Of a stretch of DNA of 64,000 nucleotides, positions 28,034 through 36,551 are shown in pieces. Origin of the DNA: Agrobacterium vitis (lineage in GTDB: Bacteria; Pseudomonadota; Alphaproteobacteria; Rhizobiales; Rhizobiaceae); contig NZ_AP023274.1 in NCBI RefSeq assembly GCF_013426735.1, positions 248,001 to 312,000 of the forward strand, written 5' to 3'. Every line of letters starts with the position of its first letter. Within the stretch, counting starts at the first letter, position 1. The notes below the pieces were generated by a model that saw nothing but the letters and a program-made list of their open reading frames with translations, was not told where the DNA came from and did no database searches. The translations under genes and the position numbers were made by a program.

Positions 28034-28795
28034 TCAGGTCTCGCTGCCGATACCGCGCAGATCGCGCAACAGATCACGGTAGCGCAACTGGCTGCCGCGC
28101 AAATGATCCTGCATAGCGGCGCGGGCGGTTTTTTCGTCGCCGTCGGAAATCGCCACGACCACGGCTTGGTGTTCCCTGTGGATGAGGCGGCGATAGGCCG
28201 TTTGTTCAGCAGCCCGGTTTTCCGCAACCACTTTGGACTGAGGGATAGCGGATGCACCGTGCATCTCGAGAAATTGCGTAAACAGCGGATTGTTGGTGGC
28301 CGCAGCAATCGCCATATGCAGGGCCAGATCGGCCTCTCGAATGGAGCGGTCGGCCTCGATACAGGCCAGCAATTTTGCATGGCAGTCGAAAATCGCTTCC
28401 TCCTGCGCCGGCGAACGGCGCAGCGCGGCAAGCCCGGCAGCCTCTATCTCCAGCGGCGTGCGGATCTCCAAAACCTCAAGATCTGAGGACAATCGGGCGC
28501 GATCAAGCTTCGACGGGCTTGAGCGTGATTGATGATGATTGAGGACGAAAATGCCTGCCCCTTGGCGCACCTCCACCAGCCCATCGTAACGCAGGCCGGT
28601 CACGGCCTCACGGATGACGGTCCGGCTGACACCATGGGCCTCGGTCAGCTCCATTTCGCTGGGAAGCCGATCGCCCGGCGCATAGTCCCCGCCAAGGATC
28701 GCCTTGCGAAGGCTGTCGCTGACCTGTGCAACCAGGGAGCCAGCACCCTTGGCGCGTGTTTTCACTTGACCGGTCACACCATTCACCACTTTCAT
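28034..28795 (-). CDS. GntR/FadR-family (FCD) regulator of the glycan locus
   Basis: A 253-residue regulator. The winged helix is DRLPSEMELTEAHGVSRTVIREAVTGLRYDGLVEVRQG, cited here as residues about 45-85; the C-terminal helical FCD ligand domain has DLALHMAIAAATNNPLFTQF and the metal-site histidines. It ends 4 bases from the convergent lyase-side gene. I use ATG 28795; an upstream extension of the frame overlaps probable operator repeats. FCD regulators of uronate pathways respond to sugar acids, which fits control of this locus. Confidence 0.88.
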   Translation of the reverse strand: MKVVNGVTGQVKTRAKGAGSLVAQVSDSLRKAILGGDYAPGDRLPSEMELTEAHGVSRTVIREAVTGLRYDGLVEVRQGAGIFVLNHHQSRSSPSKLDRARLSSDLEVLEIRTPLEIEAAGLAALRRSPAQEEAIFDCHAKLLACIEADRSIREADLALHMAIAAATNNPLFTQFLEMHGASAIPQSKVVAENRAAEQTAYRRLIHREHQAVVVAISDGDEKTARAAMQDHLRGSQLRYRDLLRDLRGIGSET

Positions 28796-28837
28796 GCCCT
28801 GCCGCTTAGGGCAGAGCCGCCTTCGTCTCTCTAAGTA

Positions 28838-28902
28838 GAATATGTATGATGAATCGCACGCAAATTCAACTGCTCTGTAAAAGAGTATGAATATGTCTGA
28901 TG
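28838..28902. promoter_or_regulatory. Candidate GntR operators: two near-identical 14-mers
   Basis: GAATATGTATGATG at 28838-28851 and GAATATGTCTGATG at 28889-28902 differ at one base and stand 51 bases apart, immediately upstream of the gntR-type gene. Related words occur in the lyase/importer control region (25342-25384). This is a likely autoregulatory and operon-control site pair. Confidence 0.5.
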
Positions 28903-28905
28903 TCT

Positions 28906-29163
28906 TCAAGATAGACGACCCGCGTCATGGTAACCTCGTTTTCTTTTCGTCCGCTCCAGGCGTGAAAGCACCCGCTGGGCATCCTCCTTTCGATCAAAAG
29001 TCTCGATCAGGGTCTGGCCTGCCGTCCCAATCCGACCCCAGTTGCGGATCACCGAGGCGCCCCCGAACAGGGTCGGTTGCAGCGCGAGCGTGTAAAAGCG
29101 CCGCATGTTTTGCGACGGATCAATACGGCGAAGTTGGACCGGGCTGTTGTTCTCTTTCTCCAT
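28906..29163 (-). CDS. Small WGR-domain protein
   Basis: An 85-residue protein consisting of essentially one WGR domain: RRFYTLALQPTLFGGASVIR, then NWGRIGTAGQTLIETF and DAQRVLSRLERTKRKRGY. WGR domains bind nucleic acid and occur in PARPs and MolR-type proteins; stand-alone versions are common in rhizobia, with no defined role that I know. ATG 29163. It does not look functionally tied to the sugar genes on either side. Confidence 0.85.
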   Translation of the reverse strand: MEKENNSPVQLRRIDPSQNMRRFYTLALQPTLFGGASVIRNWGRIGTAGQTLIETFDRKEDAQRVLSRLERTKRKRGYHDAGRLS

Positions 29164-29269
29164 GGCCAGAGTCTGGCGTGGTTCGATTCAAGCGTCCAAC
29201 GAGTTATCTGAATCGATCCGGCCTGATCGATTCACCCCTCTGATAGATCAAGACACATTTGCTTTCGAA

Positions 29270-29710
29270 TCAAACGACGCCTTTGCTGAAAATAAAACAT
29301 CCGTAGGGGCCGGGATCGGACGTTCTGACGATCGCAAAGGACGCCTTTGCCTCAGCATAAAACGCGAAACGTTCCAAGGCGTCGATCTTGACCGGTCGTC
29401 CTTCTGCATGGTCCACCACACGCTGGATGGCCGAAAAGATCGGCACCTGCCCATCGGGATCGCCAACCACCTGCATTCTCTTCACCGGCGCTTCCACAAA
29501 GGTATCGAGGGGGAAAAGCGTCAAGATGGCCGCCGTGGCAACCTCAAGACCGCAACCCGACAGATTGATCAGCTTGCCATAAGTCGTGTGCTTGGCAATC
29601 GTCTCGGCCGGATGGTTGATATCGCACAGCACCAATTGGTCGCCGTGGCCCATCAACATCAAGGCATGCAGCAACTCAGCGTTCAAAACCGGATCTATTC
29701 CCTTCAGCAT
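29270..29710 (-). CDS. RbsD/FucU-family sugar mutarotase
   Basis: A 146-residue RbsD/FucU protein that interconverts sugar anomers before phosphorylation or isomerisation. Conserved features: MLKGIDPVLNAELLHALMLM, the active-site MGHGDQLVLCDINHPA with catalytic His/Asp, FPLDTF, and the C-terminal ERFAFYAEAK with PYGCFIFSKG. It is transcribed away from the sugar operon starting at 30071, which contains a second, related mutarotase gene (35117), so the pair flank one CUT1 importer. Confidence 0.92.
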   Translation of the reverse strand: MLKGIDPVLNAELLHALMLMGHGDQLVLCDINHPAETIAKHTTYGKLINLSGCGLEVATAAILTLFPLDTFVEAPVKRMQVVGDPDGQVPIFSAIQRVVDHAEGRPVKIDALERFAFYAEAKASFAIVRTSDPGPYGCFIFSKGVV

Positions 29711-30070
29711 TGGCTTGCCTTCCCTTTGTAGTCATGAATTTCTTCACGATTTAACATATTTTTGTGATGTTCCCGATGCGGCGATGCTTAAACAGGGCGG
29801 CGCGACGCGCTATACTCATCGCAATTCATAGTTCAACGTCGCCAAAACTTCCGTTTCGACTGCGCTTCGATGAACGTCGAAAATATTTAAGCGAAACGCA
29901 ATAACGGACTTTACCAAAATAAAAGACTATGTGAAGTTCCTGGCGAAGACAGCGTCTTTCGGGACGCAAGGACTGGGGCGGCGAGAGGGAGGTCTCCAAC
30001 CGTTACGGTTTTCCGGAAAACCGCTTAAACGGCGTGCGCAAGGCGCGCCGTCCTGGGAGGAGAATTGCTT
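29711..30070. promoter_or_regulatory. Divergent control region with leader hairpins before the sugar operon
   Basis: No gene is visible in these 360 bases. They contain an inverted pair TTCGA/TCGAA (29866-29881), a perfect 18-bp palindrome CGGTTTTCCGGAAAACCG at 30006-30023 and a second stem ACGGCG/CGCCGT (30029-30051) just before the ribosome site GGAGGAG near 30056. The palindrome and stem would fold in the 5' leader of the rightward message; they could be operator, leader structure or part of a rhizobial repeat. Confidence 0.45.
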
Positions 30071-31132
30071 TTGGCATCGATGAATATCGTCAATGTCGGC
30101 AAGGCCTATGGTAGCCTGAGGGTTATCCATGGCGTTTCTGTCGAGATTCCTGATGGTGAATTTGTTGTTCTTGTCGGCCCATCGGGATGCGGAAAATCCA
30201 CGCTGCTGCGCATGGTTGCCGGGCTGGAGCCGATCACCTTTGGCGATGTCGTTATCGACGGAAAGGTCGTCAACGACCTGCCGCCAAAGGATCGCGATAT
30301 CGCCATGGTGTTCCAGAGCTATGCGCTTTATCCGCACAAGACGGTGGCGGAGAATATGGGCTTTGCGCTGAAGATGCGCGGTGAAACCAAGCTGTTCATT
30401 GATGAGCGCGTTCGCAAGGCAGCGGAAATTCTCGATCTGGTCCCCTATCTGGCCCGCTATCCCCGTCAGCTTTCCGGCGGCCAGCGGCAGCGCGTGGCGA
30501 TGGGCCGGGCGATTGTGCGAGATCCGAAGGTTTTCCTCTTCGATGAACCACTGTCCAATCTCGATGCGAAACTGCGCGTGCAAATGCGGGCTGAAATCAA
30601 GGAATTGCAACGCCGTCTGGCGACGACGATGATTTATGTGACCCATGATCAGGTTGAAGCCATGACCATGGCGGACCGTATCGTCGTGTTGCGGGATGGT
30701 CGCGTCGAGCAGATTGGCTCGCCGCTGGCCCTTTACGATGCGCCAGCCAACATGTTCGTGGCTGGGTTTATCGGTTCGCCGTCGATGAACCTGATCAAGG
30801 GACATATCCGGGCATCTGCAACGCCGTTTTTCGAGACCGAAGAGAGCATCCGACTTCCCTTGAATTCGGCTCCTGCAGGTTCGGACGGACGAGCGGCTTT
30901 CTACGGCATTCGGCCTGAGCATTTTGTGCTTGGCGGCGATGTCACCGCCAACGTCACCGTGCTGGAATCGACCGGAACGGAGACCCAGGTCTTCGCCCGG
31001 CTTGGCCAGCAGAAAGTTATCGGCGTGTTCCGCGAGCGTTTGGCAGAGCCGTCCGGACAGATGATTGCCATGACGCCGAACCCGGCCATGGTCCATCTGT
31101 TCGACGGTGAAACGGGGCTGCGGTTGGAATAG
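30071..31132 (+). CDS. CUT1 sugar ABC importer ATPase (UgpC type), TTG start
   Basis: A 353-residue ATPase with [38 protein letters not shown] and [15 protein letters not shown], followed by the TOBE region (YGIRPEHFVLGG). The ribosome site GGAGGAG ends near 30062. A TTG at 30065 is too close and an ATG at 30080 too far, whereas the TTG at 30071 is 8 bases away and gives MASMNIVNVGKAYG, the normal N-terminus of this family. It opens the sugar operon. Confidence 0.92.
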   Translation: MASMNIVNVGKAYGSLRVIHGVSVEIPDGEFVVLVGPSGCGKSTLLRMVAGLEPITFGDVVIDGKVVNDLPPKDRDIAMVFQSYALYPHKTVAENMGFALKMRGETKLFIDERVRKAAEILDLVPYLARYPRQLSGGQRQRVAMGRAIVRDPKVFLFDEPLSNLDAKLRVQMRAEIKELQRRLATTMIYVTHDQVEAMTMADRIVVLRDGRVEQIGSPLALYDAPANMFVAGFIGSPSMNLIKGHIRASATPFFETEESIRLPLNSAPAGSDGRAAFYGIRPEHFVLGGDVTANVTVLESTGTETQVFARLGQQKVIGVFRERLAEPSGQMIAMTPNPAMVHLFDGETGLRLE

Positions 31133-31167
31133 AGGTTGTCAGGGAAAAGCGAGAGTCTGCTTTCGCC
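31133..31167. repeat. Short rhizobial intergenic repeat, copy A
   Basis: AGAGGTTGTCAGGGAAAAGCG with trailing TCTGCTTTCGCCC follows the ATPase gene. A close relative stands at 43088-43124 after the last kinase gene, so the two copies bracket the sugar module. In this copy the hairpin arm is degraded. Confidence 0.45.
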
Positions 31168-31231
31168 CGTCCACGGGAGGGGACATGTGAAAGCAGTTAT
31201 TTGACATAGGCGAACAAGGGAGGAGATACGC

Positions 31232-32893
31232 ATGAAAGTCAGCGAATACGAGAGGATGATGGCGATAGGGTTGAGCCGCCGCGCCATCCTGAAGACCGGT
31301 GCAAGCCTTGGGGCTGTGGCGGCTGCCGGTGGGTTGCTGGGCAATGCTGGAACGGCACTTGCCGATGAAGCGTCCCTGCGCACCCAGATCCTGCAAATAC
31401 CCGGCGTTGGAAAAGGCTCTCCCACCGATGCCGATTGGCAGAAGGTCGGCGAGCTGTGCCTGGAGGCCACGAGGAAGACCGTCAAGAAGGGAGAGTTCGC
31501 TGGCGTCGAACTGTCCTTCATGGGCCTGAACAATCAGAATCTGCACAATGTGCTGTTTCGCGGCTTCCTGAAGCCCTGGGAGGATTATACCGGCGCGAAG
31601 ATCACCTGGATCGACCTGGCCCAGGCAGATTACAATCCCCGTCTTCAACAGGCGATTGCCACCGGCACCGTGGATTTCGACCTGTTGGAAATGGGCGCGC
31701 CATTTGAAGGTGATGTCTGCGGCAAGGGTCTTGCCTCGGAAATGCCGGACTGGGTAAAGGCCCAGATCGACATGGATGATTACGTCGATTACCTGAAGGC
31801 CCCGGTCGGCACCTGGGGTGGCAAAGTCTACCGTGTCTCGGTGGATGGCGATTGCCACAACTTCAACTACCGCAAGGATTATTTCACCGACGCCGATCTC
31901 GCCAAGGCCTGGAAAGCCGAAGGCCATGCGGGCGAATGGGGCGTGCCGAAAACCTGGCAGCAGGTTCAGGAAGCGACCAAGTTCCTCAAGGGCAAGAAAA
32001 TCGCCGGTGCCGATGCCATCGGCTATCTCGACGCGCCAAAGGCCTGGGGTGGTTTTGGCTTCTACTTCCTCGGCAGCCGCGCGACGGCCTATGCCAAGCA
32101 CCCGGCTGACAAGGCCTGGCTGTTCGACATCGATACGATGAAGCCGCGCATCAATAATCCTGCCTGGGTGCGCGCTATACAGGACGTGGTCGATGCCCTG
32201 CCTTCCGAAGCCGGTGACCAGCTGAATGCCGATCCGGGGACGACGGCGTTCCAGCAGTTTCTGGCCGGAACCGGCTCCATGGTCTCCTGGTGGGGCGATG
32301 TCGGGCAAAGCGCCCAGACCAGCGATAGTTCGGTGGTGGGCGATACCATTGCCTTCGACATTCTTCCCGGCTCCGACGATGTCTATAATGCCAAGACCGG
32401 GAAATGGGAGACGCTGGCCAGCGGGCCGAACTATGCGCCCAACATGGCCTATCTGGGTTGGGGCGTTTACGTCATGGCTCGTGTCGATAAGGACGAGAAG
32501 AAAAAGAAGGCGGCCTGGAGTGCGGCAGCCCATCTCGGCGGCAAGGATCTCGCCTTGTGGACGGCAGCCTACCCCTCCGGCTTCCAGTGCTATCGCAAGA
32601 GCCAATTCGATATCAAGGAATGGGTGGCAGCGGGTTACGAGGAAGCGTTCATCAGCAATTATCTCGCCTCGCAGTCGAAGTCCTACAACCACCCGAACGC
32701 TGCCATCGAGCCGCGTATTCCCGGTATCTTCCAATATTACAGCGTGGCGGAAGATGAATTGGCAAAGGTGTTCGCCGGAAGGGTGAAGCCCCAGGAAGGC
32801 GCCGACGCTATTGCGGCTGCTTGGGAAAAAATCACCGATCAGCTTGGACGCGACAAGCAGATATCACTCTACAAGGCCTCGCTCGGCGTTTGA
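31232..32893 (+). CDS. Large Tat-exported sugar-binding protein of a CUT1 importer
   Basis: A 553-residue extracellular binding protein, longer than the usual 400-450. The N-terminus has a twin-arginine signal: LSRRAILKTGASLGAVAAAG then GTALA-DE. Mature landmarks include FRGFLKPWEDYTGAKITWID, YNPRLQQAIATGTVDFDLLE, WGGKVYRVSVDGDCHNFNYR and MVSWWGDVG. ATG 31232 follows GGGAGGAG. Tat export suggests it folds, perhaps with a cofactor, before secretion. It should feed the permeases at 33035-35075; the ligand is unknown. Confidence 0.9.
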   Translation: MKVSEYERMMAIGLSRRAILKTGASLGAVAAAGGLLGNAGTALADEASLRTQILQIPGVGKGSPTDADWQKVGELCLEATRKTVKKGEFAGVELSFMGLNNQNLHNVLFRGFLKPWEDYTGAKITWIDLAQADYNPRLQQAIATGTVDFDLLEMGAPFEGDVCGKGLASEMPDWVKAQIDMDDYVDYLKAPVGTWGGKVYRVSVDGDCHNFNYRKDYFTDADLAKAWKAEGHAGEWGVPKTWQQVQEATKFLKGKKIAGADAIGYLDAPKAWGGFGFYFLGSRATAYAKHPADKAWLFDIDTMKPRINNPAWVRAIQDVVDALPSEAGDQLNADPGTTAFQQFLAGTGSMVSWWGDVGQSAQTSDSSVVGDTIAFDILPGSDDVYNAKTGKWETLASGPNYAPNMAYLGWGVYVMARVDKDEKKKKAAWSAAAHLGGKDLALWTAAYPSGFQCYRKSQFDIKEWVAAGYEEAFISNYLASQSKSYNHPNAAIEPRIPGIFQYYSVAEDELAKVFAGRVKPQEGADAIAAAWEKITDQLGRDKQISLYKASLGV

Positions 32894-32903
32894 GCCATGC
32901 CAG

Positions 32904-32965
32904 CAGCGGGAAATTGCCGCTGGTATTTCCATACGGCGTCAGGCGGCTTTCCAATGTCGCCTGAC
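32904..32965 (+). promoter_or_regulatory. Intercistronic hairpins after the Tat-type binding-protein gene
   Basis: Two hairpins fill the gap before the permease: CAGCGG/CCGCTG (32904-32922) and a perfect 8-bp stem GTCAGGCG/CGCCTGAC (32938-32965) followed by CTTTATT. The second looks like a partial terminator or 3'-end protector for the binding-protein message. Confidence 0.65.
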
Positions 32966-33034
32966 CTTTATTGACCGCCTAAAGCCACTTTTGGCCACCG
33001 GTTTATGCAGGGCGTTATGCCCAAGGGTTTGCTT

Positions 33035-34144
33035 ATGTCCGACACGACCATGCCTGTCATTCGCCCGACCGAAAGGGTATCGCTGCGGCAAACCGGTGCC
33101 CGGCGTGGTCGCCTGCTGCTGACGGTGGCCACGGTGCTGTTGCTTGGCGTGCTCGTTCTGCAAGTTCTCGATGTAGCCGGGGTGACCTCGCTTGGCCTCG
33201 TCAGCTGGCGTCCCTTGCTCTATGCCTATATCGTCTGGGCCGTGGCTCTGTGCGCCGCGCAAATCATGATCCGTGGCGAAGCTGGCCAGCGGGCCGTGTT
33301 CGTTTTACCGGCAATGCTGTTTACGATAGCCATGGTGGTATTTCCCACGGTGTTCGGCCTCTACATTGCCTTCACCGACTGGAACCTCAGCGCGGCCGCA
33401 GGACGGCGTTTCAATGGCATCGACAACCTGCGCACGCTGTTTGCCGACTTTTATTTCTGGAATGCGCTGTTGAACATGGTCTATTATGTTCTGGCGGTTC
33501 TGGTGCAATATGCCATTGCCTTTGGCCTCGCGCTGCTTTTGAACGCCGAAATCAAGGCCCGGAAGTTCTTTCGCGTCGCCTTCCTTCTGCCGCTGATGTT
33601 GAGCCCGGTTGCCGTCAGCTGGATGATCGGCAAATCCCTGATGGAATATCGCTTCGGTCCGGCAGCAACGCTTGCCCGGCATCTCGGATGGGACAACCCG
33701 GCGTTTTTCTCGACCCCGTGGCTTGCCCGTCTCTCGCTGATGGCCATGGATGCCTGGGTGTCGATCCCCTTCATGATGATCCTGCTTCTGGCCGGGCTTC
33801 AGGCCCTGCCAACGGAGATCAAGGAGGCCGCCAAGGTCGATGGCGCTTCCGGCTGGCAAAGTTTCAAGGAAATCACCTTTCCGCTGATGCTGCCGGTCAG
33901 CGTCACCGTGATTATCCTGCGGATCATTTTTCAGTTGAAGCTTGCCGATATCGTCATCAATGTCACCGCAGGCGGACCCGGCGGCGCAACAGATACGGTC
34001 TCCAGCTTCATCTTCCGGGAATATCGTGACCGCTCGAACGTCGGCTACGGCACCATGCTGGCCGAGTTCTATCTCGTCATCATCATTATCTTCGTCTCGC
34101 TCATCCTGAAGGTGACGAGCCGCTGGCTGCAACGTTCCAACTGA
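33035..34144 (+). CDS. CUT1 sugar ABC importer permease, MalF type
   Basis: A 369-residue inner-membrane permease. Extra N-terminal helices (LLLTVATVLLLGVLVLQVLD, LLYAYIVWAVALCAAQI) precede the core, as in longer MalF-type proteins. The coupling loop is IKEAAKVDGASGWQSFKEI with TFPLMLP. Of two possible starts I take ATG 33035, with AAGGG 7 bases upstream, over the ATG at 33005. The partner permease follows after 10 bases. Confidence 0.9.
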   Translation: MSDTTMPVIRPTERVSLRQTGARRGRLLLTVATVLLLGVLVLQVLDVAGVTSLGLVSWRPLLYAYIVWAVALCAAQIMIRGEAGQRAVFVLPAMLFTIAMVVFPTVFGLYIAFTDWNLSAAAGRRFNGIDNLRTLFADFYFWNALLNMVYYVLAVLVQYAIAFGLALLLNAEIKARKFFRVAFLLPLMLSPVAVSWMIGKSLMEYRFGPAATLARHLGWDNPAFFSTPWLARLSLMAMDAWVSIPFMMILLLAGLQALPTEIKEAAKVDGASGWQSFKEITFPLMLPVSVTVIILRIIFQLKLADIVINVTAGGPGGATDTVSSFIFREYRDRSNVGYGTMLAEFYLVIIIIFVSLILKVTSRWLQRSN

Positions 34145-34154
34145 GGGTTAGACC

Positions 34155-35075
34155 ATGGCACGCAACCCTACCCGCCATAGCGGTCCTGAAACAAGGTTTC
34201 GCCGCCCTCGCTTCATGACAGGCAGCCTGCTGATTTACGCGGCGCTGGTGTTCTGGGCCTTTATCTCCCTGTTTCCGATTTACTGGACCATTACCACCTC
34301 GTTCAAGACCGCCGTCAATGTCACCCAGGGCCACCTCATTCCCTTCGTGGATTTTACGCCGGACTGGAAGGGCTGGCGCTCACTTGGCCTTTCGCCGGAT
34401 ACGATATTTGTGGCCTCGACGGTGCGCGACGAATTCATGCGGCGATTTTTCAACAGCGTCGTCGCCTCGGCTGGAGCCTCGTTTCTGGCTGTGGTGATCG
34501 GATCGCTGGCGGCCTATGGCCTCAGCCGGTTTTCCTACAAATTCCTCTGGTTGCGCAATAAGGATATCTCGTTCTTCTTCCTGTCCCAATTGATCCTGCC
34601 ACCCGTCGTGCTCGCCATGCCGTTTCTGGTGCTCTATAAACACCTGATGCTGCTGGATACTCTGACCGGTCTCGTTCTGGTCTACACGCTGATGGTACTG
34701 CCCATCGTCATCTGGATCATGCGTGACCAGTTCGACACGATCCCCGTCGAACTCGAGCAGGCAGCCCTTGTAGATGGCTGCTCGATCTGGGGCGCGTTTA
34801 TGCGGATCGTGCTGCCCATCGCCCTGCCGGGAATGGTGGCTGCCTTCATCCTTTCAGTCATTCTCTGCTGGAACGAATATTTCTTCGCAGCGCTGCTGAC
34901 CAGTTCGAACGCCAAAACGTTGCCCGTCATGGTGGCCAGCCAGACCGGCTCGCAAGGCATCAATTGGTGGTCCATGGCCGCTATCGCCACCGCCGCCATC
35001 ATGCCGCTTGTCCTGGTCGGTATTTTCCTGGAGCGCTATATCGTCAAGGGCCTGACCGCCGGTGCGGTCAAATAG
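34155..35075 (+). CDS. CUT1 sugar ABC importer permease, MalG type
   Basis: A 306-residue inner-membrane permease starting at ATG 34155 behind GAGGGTTAG. The first helix is LLIYAALVFWAFISLFPIYW, and the coupling loop LEQAALVDGCSIWGAF is followed by RIVLPIALPG. The C-terminus ERYIVKGLTAGAVK is typical of MalG subunits. It pairs with the product of 33035-34144. Confidence 0.93.
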   Translation: MARNPTRHSGPETRFRRPRFMTGSLLIYAALVFWAFISLFPIYWTITTSFKTAVNVTQGHLIPFVDFTPDWKGWRSLGLSPDTIFVASTVRDEFMRRFFNSVVASAGASFLAVVIGSLAAYGLSRFSYKFLWLRNKDISFFFLSQLILPPVVLAMPFLVLYKHLMLLDTLTGLVLVYTLMVLPIVIWIMRDQFDTIPVELEQAALVDGCSIWGAFMRIVLPIALPGMVAAFILSVILCWNEYFFAALLTSSNAKTLPVMVASQTGSQGINWWSMAAIATAAIMPLVLVGIFLERYIVKGLTAGAVK

Positions 35076-35116
35076 GCCAGTCATTGTAGTAAGTTAAGTT
35101 AGACAAGGAGTGTCCC

Positions 35117-35572
35117 ATGCTGAAAAATCTTCATCCTGCCTTGAATGCCGACGTGCTGCATGCGCTGCGATCCATGGGGCATGGCGATACACTTGTGATT
35201 TCCGATACCAACTTCCCCAGCGATAGCGTGGCGCGCCAAACCGTGCTGGGCCGTCCGCTCTCCATGGCCAATCTATCCGCCGCGGAAGCCGTGCGCGTCC
35301 TGCTGTCGGTTTTTCCGCTCGATACGCCGCTGCAAAATTCGGCAGGTCGTATGGAAGTCATGGGTGCCCCGGACGACATTCAGCCGGTGCAACACGAGGT
35401 CCAAGTTGAAATCGACAGTGCCGAGGGCAAGCCATCGCCTATGTACGGCATTGAGCGGTTTGCATTCTACGACCTTGCAAAGAAGGCCTATTGTGTGATT
35501 TCAACCGGCGAAACCCGCTTCTACGGCTGCTTCCTGTTCACCAAGGGCGTCATCCCACCGGCTGGAGCATAA
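35117..35572 (+). CDS. RbsD/FucU-family sugar mutarotase, second copy
   Basis: A 151-residue RbsD/FucU protein, recognisably a paralogue of the one at 29270-29710: MLKNLHPALNADVLHALRSM, MGHGDTLVISDTNFPSD, FPLDTP, GIERFAFYDLAKKAY and FYGCFLFTKG. It has the same catalytic His/Asp region. It sits between the permeases and the ribokinase-like gene, where it would supply the anomer needed by the kinase or isomerase. Confidence 0.92.
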   Translation: MLKNLHPALNADVLHALRSMGHGDTLVISDTNFPSDSVARQTVLGRPLSMANLSAAEAVRVLLSVFPLDTPLQNSAGRMEVMGAPDDIQPVQHEVQVEIDSAEGKPSPMYGIERFAFYDLAKKAYCVISTGETRFYGCFLFTKGVIPPAGA

Positions 35573-35582
35573 GGAGGGCAGG

Positions 35583-36509
35583 ATGGGCAAGGGCGTTTCG
35601 ATACTCGGAATCTTTGTTGCCGATACAGCTTATCTTGCGGCCCGGCTGCCGGTCGTAGGCGAGACGATCACCGGCAGCGGCTTTTCCGTCGGGCCGGGCG
35701 GCAAGGGCTCCAACCAGGCGGTTGCGGCAGCAAGGGCCGGGGAGGGCGCGAACGTCTCCTTCATCTCGAAGATCGGTCGCGACACGTTCGGTGATCTGGC
35801 GTTGAAGACCTATGCGGATGCCGGTGTCCTGCCAAAACTGACCGTTATGGATGACCAGCCGACCGGTGCCGCGTTCATCTATGTCAACGACAAGACTGGC
35901 GACAATGCCATCATCGTCTATCCCGGCGCTGCCGGAACCATTACCATTGAGGATGTCGAGGCGGCGCGGCAAACCATCGAGACCAGCGCAATTTTCGTAA
36001 CGCAGCTTGAGCAGCCCTCCGAGGCAGCCCACCACGGGCTGATGATCGCCCGTAAGGCTGGCGTCACCACTATCTTCAACCCCGCCCCCGCCGAGCCGTT
36101 TCCAGACGCGATCTATCCGCTATGCGACTATATCATTCCCAACGAAACCGAAGCCGCCGCATTGGTTGGCTTTCCGCTCGATACGATTGAAGATGCGAAG
36201 CGGGCGGGGGATGTGCTTCTGGAGCGCGGTGTCGGTGCTGCCATCATCACGCTCGGCAGCAGAGGCGTGTTGTTTCATAGCCACGATGCCTCGGTGGCGG
36301 TGCCGGCCATTGCAGCCGGGCCTGTCATCGATACGACAGGGGCAGGGGACGCCTTCGTCGGCGGTTTTGCGGCAGCGCTTGCCGATGGGTTTACTCCGCT
36401 CGACGCGGTCCGGTTTGGATGTGCGACGGCGGGCATCGCCGTTACCCGCCGGGGAACCGCGCCCGCCATGCCGGAGCGCAGCGAAATCGAGGCATTGCTG
36501 CGTGGCTGA
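35583..36509 (+). CDS. PfkB-family sugar kinase (ribokinase-like)
   Basis: A 308-residue cytoplasmic kinase. PfkB signatures: VGPGGKGSNQAVAAARAG near residue 40 and the catalytic DTTGAGDAFVGGF near 255, with the Asp base and anion-hole glycines intact; NETEAAAL is the usual nucleotide-side motif. It lies 10 bases after the mutarotase and behind an AGGAGGGC ribosome site. It should phosphorylate the imported or isomerised sugar; ribose is only one candidate. Confidence 0.92.
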   Translation: MGKGVSILGIFVADTAYLAARLPVVGETITGSGFSVGPGGKGSNQAVAAARAGEGANVSFISKIGRDTFGDLALKTYADAGVLPKLTVMDDQPTGAAFIYVNDKTGDNAIIVYPGAAGTITIEDVEAARQTIETSAIFVTQLEQPSEAAHHGLMIARKAGVTTIFNPAPAEPFPDAIYPLCDYIIPNETEAAALVGFPLDTIEDAKRAGDVLLERGVGAAIITLGSRGVLFHSHDASVAVPAIAAGPVIDTTGAGDAFVGGFAAALADGFTPLDAVRFGCATAGIAVTRRGTAPAMPERSEIEALLRG

Positions 36510-36551
36510 GGTCGGCTACAGGCAATTCACTGGGGGCTAAGAGATTTTTTA

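Noticed and set aside
29927..31096. Open frame of 389 codons on the minus strand
   Set aside because: Antisense to an ABC ATPase gene with complete Walker and signature motifs.
31139..32734. Open frame of 531 codons on the minus strand
   Set aside because: Antisense to the Tat-type binding-protein gene; no motifs or ribosome site.
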